DNA from: Epiperipatus broadwayi
Taxonomy: Eukaryota > Onychophora > Udeonychophora > Euonychophora > Peripatidae
Assembly: GCA_028023455.1 (NCBI GenBank)
Contig: JAQFVV010012400.1
Location: 10,096,248 to 10,160,247, forward strand
DNA: 64,000 nt
Direction: 5' to 3'
Position 1 is the stretch's first letter. The number at the start of each line of letters is the position of its first letter. The notes beneath the pieces were generated by a model. That model was not told the DNA's origin. It saw only the letters and a list, made by a program, of their open reading frames with translations, and searched no databases. The translations under genes and the position numbers were made by a program. Positions 23,850-35,026 of this stretch are shown here, one piece after another.

Positions 23850-24279
23850 AGCAGAAGTCTCTTTAGTAATCCTCTACAGTGAAAAGGAGATAATTTTCAC
23901 CAGACTCGTCAAATGCCATGTGGTTTTTCACTTTGTCTTTTATTCTTGCTAGCAGGATATACCATTTCTCAAACATAATTGGTTAACTAAAAATTGGCAA
24001 TATATAGGTTATTATCTGCAAAAAAAAAAAATCTAAGCTTATTTGAAACCTGTAAATTTTTTAAAGCTTCATCCAGATTCGAATCTTAGAGTTGCAAGAC
24101 TAAGTGGAATGTATTAAGATTTAAAAAAAAAAAAAAAAACTGAATAATTAAAACAACTGTCAACGTACGTTTTAAAAAATCAGTTTTTAAACATGATTTG
24201 ATTTCAAAGTATAGATGTAAGAAGACATTATTAACCAATTATATTTGATTAATTATTGATATAATAAATAACCCTAGCA
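23850..24279. other. AT-rich spacer
   Basis: Poly-A runs at about 24020 and 24121; no gene. Confidence 0.4.
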
Positions 24280-24400
24280 TTCAGCAGAGAAGTAGAATGA
24301 TAAACTCTAGAACTAAAAGTTGAGTCAAAACTCAAGCTGCCACTTCTGATATTCAAACATCACATGAGCTCCTGAGCAAATAATTGATTAATTATGTCTT
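24280..24400 (+). mobile_element. SINE3 tRNA-derived element
   Basis: The tail gatattcaaacatcacatg-agctcctgagcaa matches the family; the head (attcagcagagaagtagaatg) is worn. Confidence 0.5.
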
Positions 24401-25149
24401 GACCTCTACAGTTTAGCACAATGTTAATGATATATTTAAGAACTAAAGATTCCCAGATTGAAGTGCAATCTGTTTTTTGCTGGTCTCCTGAGTGGTTAGC
24501 TATTCAATTATTTATTAATATTTAATATTTGATTGTATGTGTTAAAATTCATATTTATGTATGAATATTTTTTTGTACAAAAATCATATGAAAGCAAAGC
24601 AACTATTCTATAATCTGATGTCACTAAATAATGATACTAGAACAGTATTAATTACTTTATTACTGCTTTCCATTTTGTATACACTTTATATAGCATCTCA
24701 ATATTTAAAATGCCATCATAAGTTTTAATAATCTCTTTACTTCATTAATTGCACCAATGAATGCAATTATAGTAGTTATATTTATGATAAATTTTGCTTT
24801 GTTATTCTTCTGGTTTGAAAAAAAAAATGAATTTATTGAGATAATATAAAATCTGGTGAGAAATGAAAAAATGGCTCTATTTATGTTACAAGTGGGGCCA
24901 TATGCCCACTTGTATTAGATTTTTCGATTGCAGTTAAAAACACCTGTAGTAGTTTGAAATAGGTATAAATATATACATAAAAATCACCCACATTTATGCC
25001 AAAAACTGAGAACTATACAAAGAAATCATGAAACACATAGCATTATTCACATAAGTTATCTTCATGTGATCTGGTAACGTTGTTCAGGAAAGGACAAAAA
25101 AAATGATTAACTTCTTTCTTTGTTTGTTTAAGATCACAAAAAAACATAT
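24401..25149. other. AT-rich intergenic DNA
   Basis: Includes a short hairpin around 24890-24920 (caagtggggccatatg/catatgcccacttg). No gene. Confidence 0.4.
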
Positions 25150-25720
25150 ATATATATACAATAAAAATAATAAATATAATGGTAATAAACTATTATAAAC
25201 GATCTTAAATTTGCAGAAGTACTTTCAGTTAATTCCTTAAACCTGCCTCGACTGCCATTAAATTAAAAAAAAAAAACAAAGCAGAAACAAACATCATCAA
25301 TTCAAATCCTAGGAATCTCATATTTTAATGTTAGCAGCTTGTCTATTTATTAAATGCATTTTATTCCTATTTATAAAAATTGCCTCCTTAATTTTTCTTT
25401 TATTATGGTTTCTCTCTTCACGAAGAATTTTCACATTTTCAATATCACATTTAAATTTATATTTACATGTTTTTTCATGATCAAGGAAAACTGAAGCAGT
25501 CATTAAATCATCATTATTCATTTAATAAATAGACAACATTAAAATACGGGACTCATGGGATTTGAATTGATGATGTTTACTTCCCCTTTGTTTTTTGAAT
25601 TTAATGGGAGTTGAGGCAGGTTTAAGAAATTAACCGAAAGTACTTCTGCAGATTGAAAGACTATTTATAATAGTTTGTTACGGTTATATTTATTATTTTT
25701 ATTATGATTACAATTTTGTT
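25150..25720. mobile_element. Penelope-like inverted dimer
   Basis: Arms 25155-25345 and about 25515-25720 are reverse complements (ttcaattcaaatccta-type inner end, ctgcctcgactgccattaaatt / gggagttgaggcagg, gaagtacttt, aaactattataaa). Between them on the minus strand is the C-terminal tail of a Penelope-like protein. The right arm starts at the last codons of that same frame and reads outward on the plus strand, so this is two 3' ends of one element joined head to head, the left one longer. Penelope-like elements are known to leave such inverted structures. Confidence 0.75.
25318..25521 (-). pseudogene. Penelope-like GIY-YIG C-terminal fragment
   Basis: 67 codons. The segment VKILREERNHNKRKIKEAIF has the residue pattern of the region after the GIY-YIG nuclease in Penelope-like elements (a hydrophobic strand, E-x-x-x-x-x-K-R-x-x-x-E-A). 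The parallel fragments at 49.5 and 50.04 kb share the K-R-x-I-K-E word. Reverse transcriptase, the GIY-YIG catalytic part and most of the protein are missing, so it cannot act on its own. Assignment is from motif pattern alone. Confidence 0.6.
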
Positions 25721-26589
25721 CTAATTAACGAACATTTTATTTATATTATATATATAAACAATAATAAACAAATACAAAATTCGAATTAACAGAGAGTTTA
25801 TTACAGATCCACTTATCAGTTTAAATTTAAACTACTAAACCAGAATACTTATTTTTATTACCTTGTAAACACACTGCAACTGCAGATAATATATGTATAA
25901 ACATGAATCTTATTTACACATAATGAATTTATGCATAATTGTATGTTTACCAGATATTAGAATAATAATGTTTTTAATCTGACTTGATTTAAGAACGGCA
26001 GTTGTAACATCTCTCTTAATTTAAATTTTGCATTTATTCATTATTGTTTATATGTGATATATAAAATTTAAATAGAAATAACCAAAATTTCTGGAAGCTA
26101 TCTATAAACTTCACTCATAAAAAAAAATAGATCTATTCCTTAAGCTCTGATAGTTAAAAGCATTTATTTATTGACTTTGTTGGAGAGTAGAGCTTGTTAG
26201 CCTGACTTAAGTATGATATAAATTTATTCAGAAATTACAATTGACTATCTAAAGGATACTTTAGATATTTATTTGAGATTTCAGAATGATTTACATCATA
26301 CTTAAATCAGACTAATACACAAATTTCATGCTCTACTTTTCCACAATATCAATAAATGAATGTTTAAAAAACCCATCAAATTTCAAGGAAAAAGGTATTG
26401 ACTCTATTTTTTACATTTATTGCTGTATGATTGCTGTTTACACATAATTTCCAGAGGTCTGTTTAAATCTTATATATATATCTTGGACAATGAAAGAAAA
26501 GTCGTATCAACTCTTTCTGTGAATTATTGAACAATAATCCCAGGTGACATTAAACGTTATTGCTATGATCAATACAATGTTTGTGTATT
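25721..26589. other. AT-rich intergenic DNA
   Basis: A diffuse inverted similarity occurs around 26205-26340 (gcctgacttaagtatgat / atcatacttaaatcagac with ttcagaaat between), perhaps another small foldback. No gene. Confidence 0.4.
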
Positions 26590-26957
26590 ATATATATATA
26601 AATTTATAAATAAATATTAGAAGATACAGTACTTAAAAGTTTATAAAAATATATCTATAACCATCACTTTAAAAGCACTTTCAACTATCTTTGTAGTTTT
26701 TGTCAATTCATACTTTTAAAATATCAGCTTTCCCATAATTCCATGATGTCAACATTTCCATAATTCCGTGATTTCCATAATTTCCATGGAAAAGTTGACA
26801 TCGTGGAATTATGGGAAAGCTGACATTTTAGAAGTATTAGTTGACAAAAATTACAAAGATGGTTGAAAGCGCTTCTAAGTGACGGTTATAGATATATTTT
26901 TATAAACTTTTAAGTACTGTATTTTATAATATTTATTTATAAATTTATGTATATTAT
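26590..26957. repeat. Long near-perfect palindrome (about 170-bp arms)
   Basis: Arms 26590-26763 and 26785-26957 pair over agtacttaaaagtttata, gcgcttt-like, tttgtagtttttgtcaa, gctttcccataattcca with few mismatches; the centre has a small set of repeated tttccataatt words. The outer edge is a TATATA run. No coding content. High arm identity suggests it is recent or kept similar by gene conversion. Confidence 0.85.
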
Positions 26958-26986
26958 TTTGAAGAAATACAGACATCGATTTGTAA

Positions 26987-27018
<32 letters not shown>

Positions 27019-28590
27019 TTTAATACACAAACATTTATACATATATAAGATAAGAAAAGCTAAATACTTCATTTCAAAGTAAACCTTTTCATCATCCCTC
27101 CATGGAAGAAAAGTGACGAAGAATTGATTCACCAGATGAGTTTACAATGATTTATTCTATTCTTATTTTATGCTGTATAAAAAGTTACCTATTTAATAGC
27201 AAATAATTCTATCACCAGTTAATTGTTTAATGCATTGGTATAGTACAACAAACATAAGATACTTGAATCAAATCTCAACTTTATTAAACCTGGTGGTCAA
27301 ATGCCACACAATGTCTGTGGTGATTATTTCTTTTGTATTATATGTATAATTACCGCCTCCACATTCCCTGAATGCTATTATTAGTTTATAATTTAAATGA
27401 GACTAAATTAAAACAAGCTTAATTAATGTAAAGCATTTTGGAGACATACTTAAAAAATAACTTCCAAAATTATTAATTTAAAAATCCATCGAATTAATTA
27501 AGGAAACCATTGCATTCATTTGGTTAACAAGATTCTTTTAAATTCTCAATTAAGATTTGAATAGGAATTCGCATCTTAGAATTCTATCATTCTCACTTAT
27601 AACATATCAAGGTAAATTACGTAGTCAAAAAATTGTATCACAACCAATTAGTAAAACAATCTTATATATATATAGAACAGTCAAAATAATCTTTATAAAT
27701 TGGGCATTTCATTTTTAATATATTTGTTCAAATTCTGCCATGTTGAGAAAAATCATTTAAAATGAAATTGCATCTTTAGAATCATCACGTAGATTTTATG
27801 TTTGCACATAAAAATGTATTACTGCACTACATATAAAACTTTGTGAATCCATTAATATATTGTTCATCTTAATTATAAAATAAAGTAACACCCTTGAATA
27901 CTACTGCTGAAAGAGCTCCTACAAGAATATCATTGAAGAATATTCAAAATGAATAGATAATAACACAAGGCTAGTCAAGTTCTAGTTGGAAATAATTTTT
28001 ATGATTTTTGTCTTTTGTTTTACTCTCCTCATTATAATCATTAGAAAACCCTTATAAACGAATATGTCCCGTCAAACTCTGGGAGAATAAAAAAAAAACT
28101 AAAATAGAAAGACATTGAGTAAAACATGAAAGATCAGTTTTGTGATGATTATTAGAAATAATCTGTGAAGTGTAAATACATAGATATAAACCATATATCA
28201 TTTTTTAGACTGTTTGATGTCTTGTGATGCTGTTTTTATTTCTTCTACAGTAATCTTTACTTTTAAGAGAGATTTCAACATCTTGTCTAATTATAGCTAT
28301 CCATTATATCCTTAACTGCATTTTTCAATAGAAAACAGATAATGTTGCGATTGTTCATTCATTCATTCCAATGAAGATGCATCTTTGCAATAATAGGTCC
28401 ACATCCAGAAAACTAAAAGACTTAACTTATCAAGCATATGCTTTGCCATTATATTGTTAAAATCCCATGAAGCATACTTCAATAAAATTATTCCAGTTTC
28501 TTTATATTATATCAATAGTGGATCCATGTTTCACTTCCATACAATAAATAGAACAAAATATCAGAAATGTATACAACTAATTTAATAACA
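26958..28590. other. AT-rich intergenic DNA
   Basis: A TA run at about 26999-27017. No coding frame or family repeat supported. Confidence 0.4.
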
Positions 28591-28866
28591 TTAAACATCA
28601 CATAATCACCATTTCTTATGCTTGCTCATAACTGTTATTAAAACAGGCAAAACTCTCCATACAGTAGTGCAAGCCAGCCAGAACGCTTGTGCATAAAATC
28701 CCTATCTAGTGCCTACTCATCCACAAGCCAGAAACTAATCTGGGGATAATTGGATGAGTAGGCATTAGATAGGGATTTTATGCACAGGCCTTCTGGCATC
28801 CATTGATTACTCTGGCTTGCATTAAGTGGCACTACTGTATGGAGAATTTTGCCTGTTTTAATCACA
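28591..28866. mobile_element. F2 inverted-dimer element
   Basis: Left arm from aaacatcacataatcacc through aacaggcaaaactctccata, cagtagtgc, gcataaaatccctatct; right arm the reverse complement, ending ggagaattttgcctgtttta. The inner junction reads cacaagccagaaactaat and ctggggat, i.e. only the GAAAC half of the hammerhead-like motif of other F2 copies. The left arm continues about 45 bases further outward than the right. Confidence 0.8.
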
Positions 28867-29236
28867 CTAGCTACATCATAAAAATCATCATCGTTTTCAA
28901 CAATTATTTTATGAAATATCTAAAATTATAGACCACTCCATTATTATACTATCCATTTTTTCACCAGTTTTCATTGCATATATTTCAATTTTTTAATAAC
29001 ATCAGTACTTGTTAAGTGCGGCAGTTCATTTCAACATCTAAGCTTGCTTTTTAGTTAAAAAGTTACCAAGATATTAAAATTGTCTCACATTGTCCATAAC
29101 TCTCTAAGCTAAAAGTTAATGAACATCCCCCCCCCCCCCCAATCATTAGATAATAAAGGAAGAGAGTCTTTTTAAATATTTATTACTAAAGTCAAGCTTT
29201 AAATAGAAAGTATTCAAGAATAAAAAAACTATCTTT
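28867..29236. other. AT-rich spacer with poly-C run
   Basis: A run of about 14 C residues at about 29127-29140; otherwise nothing. Confidence 0.5.
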
Positions 29237-29340
29237 TTTTAAAGTGTCATAGCATCGGCTGGGACGTGAACCCGCAACCTGGGCAACTGCCTGCAAGTGC
29301 AAGGCAGTCACACTGACCTCTCAACCACCAATGCAAGACA
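29237..29340 (-). mobile_element. Tiny tRNA-only SINE (S family) with TSD
   Basis: Minus strand: gcattggtggttgagaggtc, ctgccttgcacttgcagg, gggttcacgtcccagcc, gatgctatgacac, A-run. Flanked by about 15-base duplications (taaaaaactatcttt type at 29221-29236 and 29341-29355). Confidence 0.85.
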
Positions 29341-29544
29341 TAAAAAACTATCTTTAGAATAGAATTTGTAAAATTGACACAACCACCATTGTATTCAGAA
29401 GTTAAACGAAAGGCTTTGTGGTTTTTGTTCTTAATTAGGTGATTTAAAAAAACTAAAACTCCTCCATAAAACATATATGAAATCTTGAACCTACATATAA
29501 TAGAAAACACAAGTGGAATTAATACATATTGCTATTTATAATGC

Positions 29545-29665
29545 TCAGATTGGTTTGAAGAGGTGATATAAGAGCAGATTCTGGAACTCAATGACTGCAC
29601 ACCAGGTGTTCAACTTCCTGTGCTTGAACTATTTATGAAATATCCAAGCAACAAACCAGTCTATT
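29545..29665 (+). mobile_element. SINE3 tRNA-derived element
   Basis: Head tggtttgaagaggtgatat, middle cagattctggaactcaatg, tail gtgcttgaactatttatgaa and atccaagcaac. Matches the family layout. Confidence 0.5.
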
Positions 29666-29924
29666 ATCATTATCACTAGCAATGATTCCTTTCACTCTAT
29701 TATGTAGAAATATATAACATGGACACTGTTTTCTGGAAAACTAATTAATTCCAATTAATGCAACAAACTTTTTTTTAAAAGTTGATTCACATCTTTTAAT
29801 CAAATTAAGAAAGCAATATGTAAATTATACCTTTGGCCATAATACTTTTCTTGTATCTGTGTGGTACCAAAAACTATGTTCTTATATCTTTTTATTTATT
29901 TAAAATTACAGAACATTAGTCAGT

Positions 29925-30265
29925 TGTATGAGATGGTGTGGATAGTTTAAGGGTGCTTGAAAATCTGAGTTCAAATCCCCTATGCTTAGAACATTAGTCA
30001 ATAATAATTGCAGTTTTTTCCCCATTCCCCTTATTTTGCAGCTAGGAATATTTAAATACATGTTTAATAAAAAATAATGGATGGATAACTGCTTTTGCTG
30101 TAACAGTTAATATAAAATAAATTTGATATATTTAATACTTCTATTTGACCACTTATTTTTAAACATATGAATAAAGGCATCTCAATAAAGTAAATGATAT
30201 CCAGAAGTATTTCATACTGAATTAGCACTCATTAGTTGGTCCAGATCAAAATTTCCCACACAAGA
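29925..30265. mobile_element. F1 fragments
   Basis: A plus-strand 3' end (29925-29990: gtatgagatggtgtggatag, gaaaatctgagttcaaatcc) and a minus-strand piece (30205-30265) that contains a hammerhead half: CTAATGA, a worn hairpin, then GAAAT. Both are partial and inactive-looking. Confidence 0.6.
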
Positions 30266-30924
30266 GTGCTAGTTCAAAATGATATATATCTTGGGTTATT
30301 CTTATTTTTTTTCAAATGGTTTTGTCCATATGTTTCAAAAACGTGTTGGTAGAGTAGAAGTCTTATATATATCTAAAAAAGATAGTACATGAAAAGGAAT
30401 GAAATAGGAATAATAAATTAATCTTTAACTGAGGTTCAATGTTTATTTGTGGGCTGGGAGTGATATAATAAGCTCTAGTCAAATAAAAGACTAGTAACAA
30501 TCATTAATGTATTTATGTAAAGTGAAAGATGTCACAGATGTGGGCTCAAAGTTTCAACACTTATAAAAATCAAATTGCAATAAAGTAAATTAGATATATT
30601 TTCTTATGCTAATATATAATCACCATATCATATTAGTTATAACTATTCTTATACTGACAATGACCTCAGCCAATCACAAACATGATATACTGAGTCTCTT
30701 GGCATTTAAAAATTATTTTTAACATATCTATCTCATTTTATTGTATCTTTGTTTACACTGACTTTTATCATTGCATAATTTCAATTGTCTAACAGACTTT
30801 TTCAGAGTTCAGTTCATTATTTAATTAAATGGATAAATTGAATTTTGAAGACGGCTTTCTATATAGTTGAAACTATATATTAATAATAGGTATTATAAAC
30901 ACAAAGGTAATGTAACAAACTCAA
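30266..30924. other. AT-rich intergenic DNA
   Basis: No supported feature. Confidence 0.4.
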
Positions 30925-31195
30925 GAATAAGAGATTCTGCATCAAAGTTTAATTTATCACATCTGGTGCTTTAATAGCATATAACCTCCTGAGCAACTAA
31001 TCATTCAGTTACTTATTTGATAAAAAGAAAAAGCAAAAAAAAGTATGGTACATAAAAAACTATATGTAAGGAATGAATTTTTAATAGAATAAACTATTTG
31101 GTGCAGTGGTGGAGAGACAGACTAAAGACTTGGAAGTTTCTATATCAAATCTTGATTCATATTGACCTTTTGAGCAACTAATCATTCTATTTATT
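30925..31195 (+). mobile_element. Two adjacent SINE3 copies
   Basis: The first (about 30925-31020) and second (about 31095-31195, head ttggtgcagtggtggagaga) both end with gagcaactaatcattc, the family tail. The shared variant tail suggests a sub-family or a local duplication. Confidence 0.5.
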
Positions 31196-31294
31196 TATAT
31201 AAATTTTTTTGGTTGTTTTCTATATATTATCCTTTATTAAATATTTTATTTAAATTCCATTACTTTCTGTAATAAATATAACAACTATTTAATT

Positions 31295-31560
31295 AGAGGG
31301 ATTTGAACTAAGGATTTTTCAGTCTATTTATCCTCCATTTCATCTCAAGCAACTAATGCACATGACCTCACACATGCAAAAAAGATTCAAGATCCCCAAT
31401 ATATGTATTTCGTGCAAAACCATTACTCAAATCTCCCATACATATATATAATCCGTGTTTGGTTTATATTAAGATAGCAATTTCTCAAACTTTAATGGAC
31501 AAGCTTCAGTTTTCTCACTCTTCCAACTATTCAACCGTCCATTTTCATTTGTAAAAAAAT
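31295..31560 (-). mobile_element. F1 repeat, copy E
   Basis: Antisense F1: gagggatttgaact, ctcaagcaactaatgcacat, gaccccaatatatgtattt..., taatggacaagctt. The hammerhead stem II and core are partly deleted here (gtgcaaaaccattactca). Confidence 0.65.
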
Positions 31561-31935
31561 CCCAGTAACAACGTATTTTCATACTTTATATTATAGTATT
31601 GATACTAATAAATCAATTTTAAGTCGTTCTTTAATTGATTTTAGGATTTATTGCAATTATTTGCATATATTTTAAGTATACGGATAAAACAGTTGTAAGC
31701 CCTCAGCTACACTCCAAGCTAGTTACGTGTTATCAGACTTTATTCTTATGACTCTATATTTTAATATTCTATCTATAATAATTATCTTCCCTTTATTAAA
31801 GTATGACAAGATATCAAGACCTCCCCCCCCCACTTAAAGCTTATAATCTTCTATGTTGGAAAGTTAAATGAAAAGGCTAACTAGTAATAGAAAATAAATT
31901 TGTATTTGTTAATCAGTTAATCAGATTAAGCATAT

Positions 31936-32030
31936 ATATATATTATGTGAAAAAACGTCGGCCAGAAAGCGAACCCTGAGACAACTGCTTGTAAGGCAGT
32001 TGTGTTAACCATTCGACACCAACGCTTGAT
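31936..32030 (-). mobile_element. Tiny tRNA-only SINE (S family) with 13-bp TSD
   Basis: Minus strand: gcgttggtgtcgaatggtta, actgccttacaagcag, gggttcgctttctgg, then a gtttttt-side tail. Flanked by AGATTAAGCATAT at 31923-31935 and 32031-32043. Shorter than other copies in the middle. Confidence 0.8.
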
Positions 32031-32221
32031 AGATTAAGCATATTTTCAGTTAGTAAAATAATTATTATGTCCATTTCTAAATAGCCTAAGGTCAAAATAA
32101 ATATAAGATTGTCAATGCTTTACTCTAAATAACTGTGTGAAAATTAGTTAAATAATTTATGATTTATACTTATCACTATTTACGTTCATTTAGGCTATTT
32201 ATGTACACAAGGATATATGTA

Positions 32222-32525
32222 AATAGAAAGATTTGAACTTGGAATTTTTTAATCTATATTCGTTTTCTAATTCAACTCAAACAACTGACACACATGACCA
32301 CATACATGCGAAAAAGCTAGATAATCCCCCAAAATACATATATTGTGCGGAACCAGCATTCATCAGTTGGGCCAGATCATAATCTCCCATACATATATAT
32401 ATATATTCAGTTCTCATCCTATATTAAGATAGTAATTCTTTAAACTTTAATGGACAGGCTTCAATCTTTTCATCCTTTCAACAATTCAACTGTCCATTTC
32501 ATTGAAAAACCAATGATTAAACACT
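32222..32525 (-). mobile_element. F1 repeat, copy F
   Basis: Antisense, near full length, from tagaaagatttgaacttgg to ttcattgaaaaacca. Followed within 800 bases by the F1 foldback at 33.3-34.0 kb. Confidence 0.7.
32284..32373 (-). ncRNA. Hammerhead ribozyme, F1 copy F (degenerate)
   Basis: The minus strand has an intact CTGATGA, a hairpin ATGCTG-GTT-CCGCAC and AATA in place of GAAA. The position of the cleavage base is G, not A, C or U, so this copy should be dead. Confidence 0.55.
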
Positions 32526-32999
32526 CAAAGTTCTTGTGAATTTGATATTGTAATTATACTCATGTAGACATTACATCAATCTAACCCCTCATATTATTTG
32601 ACCATTATGTATCCATATATTAATAGGGGAGGATGGGATAATCTTATAGATGTAACTTATTTCCAAGGCAATATGTAATTAACCTATTCATTCAGTGTAC
32701 TGAATGTTTTTTTTATATAAGTAAAGAGAGGAATTTGAACTTAGGATTTTTCAGTCTATATTTGTCCTCCCATCAGACAACTCTTTCTTATAATGCTTAT
32801 TAAAAAGAGATCAAAAATAGTATCTATTATTGACAAGTAGCTATTAGAGACAATGCAGATTATTATGTCTAAAACAAGATACAATACTATAATTGAATAG
32901 TTAAATGCGTTTTTAAAAAAATCAAACTTTATATTTTTTAAAATATTCTTAACTTAATAAAATATAAAATAAATGAAATAATCAAATGACTTTATTGCT
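32526..32999. other. AT-rich spacer
   Basis: A gaatttgaacttaggattt word near 32735 is a possible F1 outer-end fragment. No gene. Confidence 0.35.
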
Positions 33000-33110
33000 T
33001 GAGAGCTCATAAGAAGTTTGAATACTGGAAATGCCAGTTCTGGAATTGGTCCAAGGGTCCCCTCTTCAGAGCCTGCCCCTCTACCACTGCATTGAACTGT
33101 GCATGGCATT
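33000..33110 (-). mobile_element. SINE3 tRNA-derived element (best-preserved)
   Basis: Minus strand: caatgcagtggtagagggg (tRNA-like head), caggctctgaag, agaactggcatttccag, then tattcaaacttcttatgag, ctctcaagcaataaag. This copy was used as the family reference. Two overlapping 73- and 90-codon frames across it on opposite strands are repeat-derived and not genes. Confidence 0.65.
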
Positions 33111-33439
33111 TAATAATAGTCCAGAACACAGCATTTTGAATGTTACTTATTTCTCTCTGTTTCCTGTTATTGGCCTGACAAAATGGTTTAATACAAGGAT
33201 TGAATTGATGACTTTTAGATTTGTAAATACTGAATTTAAAGTGATACTCTAGATAATATTTCTGTAGTATAATTTTCACAGGGACTGGTTTCTATCCATT
33301 TTTAACATCTTGTGGAAGGGTGTAATCATAAACATATGAACAAAGACATATTAAACAGATCTATGATCCCAAAGATGCACATTTCATGTTGAACCAGGAC
33401 ACATTATTTGGCCCAGACCACAATCTCTTACACATATCT

Positions 33440-33521
33440 TTATCATTGTTTAATATATATATATATCACTAGATGGAGCTTTATCATTGTTTAATATATA
33501 TATATATCACTAGATGGAGCT
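33440..33521. repeat. 41-bp exact tandem duplication
   Basis: The units 33440-33480 and 33481-33521 are identical, each with a TA run and tcactagatggagc. Such a perfect local duplication is recent. Confidence 0.9.
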
Positions 33522-33875
33522 TACCAATAGCTGTAATCAAGCTTTATTTTATAAGTGCCAAGCTTGAAAACAATTGGTCTGGAGATAGAAACTTTTCAAT
33601 AGAGATTTTGAATTTTTTCTCTTTTGGCACTTATAAAATAAAGCTTGATTAGAGCTATTGGTAACTCCATCTAGTGATCATTAAATGCAAGCTTAAAAAC
33701 AAGTTAGGAAATTTGACTTGTTTTATTATTATTACACATATATATATATATAGCAAATTACTACAGTTTAATTGATAAGTGTCAAACTTTATGCCCTCTC
33801 AACTTTGGCACTTACCCATTAAACCATAGTAATTTTCTATCTATATATAGAGATATGGGTAAGACAATATGATCC

Positions 33876-33952
33876 GGGCCAACTGATGACTGCTGATTCA
33901 GCACGAAATGTGCATTTTAGAGATCATACATCTTTTTAACATGTCTTTGGTC
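33876..33952 (+). ncRNA. Hammerhead ribozyme, F1 copy H (best core)
   Basis: CTGATGA at 33883-33889, a five-pair stem II (TGCTG-ATT-CAGCA), and GAAA are intact. Stem III pairs ATGTG with CATGT (two wobbles), giving the favoured cleavage triplet GUC with C33945. Stem I pairs GGCCAA with TTGGTC if one U is bulged. The lesion is a C-C mismatch at the base of stem II, where other copies have G-C. This is the copy most likely to retain activity. Confidence 0.7.
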
Positions 33953-34018
33953 ATAAGCTTACAATTACACCTCTCCACAACGTATGTGTATAGATACCAG
34001 TCCCTATTTTGTGTGAGA

Positions 34019-35026
34019 GTGGTGTAACAAAAATTACAATGCAGAAATATTCTTTATTGGATAATCTCTAGTCTGATGAATGACTAATAAAAATTATTAA
34101 TGGTACTCTAGATATTTCTCCAAAAATAATAATTAATAATAAATTTATGTCTCACAACGAATTTCAATATTATGCAATTCACTTTATTGAGTGATCTTTT
34201 TCCCAAAAGAACTTATAGCCATCTATCCAGTTTAACTTTTTTCCTCTGGAAAATGAATTTCATTAAAAATTAATTATATTCATTAAAAATAAGCTTGGGT
34301 CTTAACTGTAAATAATCTCCTACAATCAAGTTTTGAAGAGGTAATAACAAGCAAAGTTTGCACCAAATTGAAGTACTTAAATTTATATCATTACCTTCTG
34401 CCTATTATCATTACTTATATTACAATTATTTTTATTACTTCAATATAAAATATTACAAGCATGATGACCCGGTAGGTTTTGTAAGATCATCATTTTCTAA
34501 GTGGAAACTCATGAAATAAATTCAATTCCAAGGCAATTCATTATTAACTGTATTAATTCAGGTAAGATCCTAACCAAAGAATCTCATGCTGTTAAATCTT
34601 GTTTACTCAACATTCAGGACTTTGCATTCTTATATACTCATATATAATATTTAAGACTTTTAGCATTTTTAGTTTGGGATGAAAGAATGAATTGTACACT
34701 TTATTTAAATTTTTAACAATGGTTTTTATTAAGTCAAACCTACTAGACCATTTTGACTGTCTAGCAGGTTTTTCAGGTTTTTTGTCTTTCAATATTTAAA
34801 CTTAATCTCTGAAGAAACCCATTAGACAATTGAAACAGCCAGAAATATATTTAAAAAAGCATTGTTAAAAATATATTTATTATTTTATATATTAGATTAA
34901 ATGTTCTCCTGGATTTGTTGTAATATAAACAAAGAAAAGAGTGGGACTATTCCTATTGTTGCTAGGAAAACCACCAATTACTATTGTAGTCATAAGGCTG
35001 AACAATTTTTTTACTCTAGTACTCAA
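34019..35026. other. AT-rich intergenic DNA
   Basis: No gene supported. A minus-strand frame of 61 codons at 34607-34792 is lysine-rich and unconserved as far as I can see. Confidence 0.35.

Larger units (their letters stand above)
33274..34018. mobile_element. Nested F1 foldback of about 745 bp
   Basis: Outer arms (about 33274-33436 and 33843-34018) pair from ttcacagggactggt/accagtccct inward and are F1-related; each includes a hammerhead region. Inside lie a 41-base tandem duplication (33440-33521), an inner inverted repeat (accaatagct... / ...agctattggt, about 33522-33655) and another (ttactacagtttaat / attaaaccatagtaa, 33749-33836). The motif cactagatggagc recurs at the inner boundaries. 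Confidence 0.75.

Noticed and set aside
29247-29510. 87-codon minus-strand frame as a gene
   Set aside because: Its C-terminal third is a translated tRNA-like SINE and the rest is AT-rich.
33007-33279. Overlapping 90- and 73-codon frames on opposite strands
   Set aside because: They lie over a SINE3 copy; no family or codon signal.
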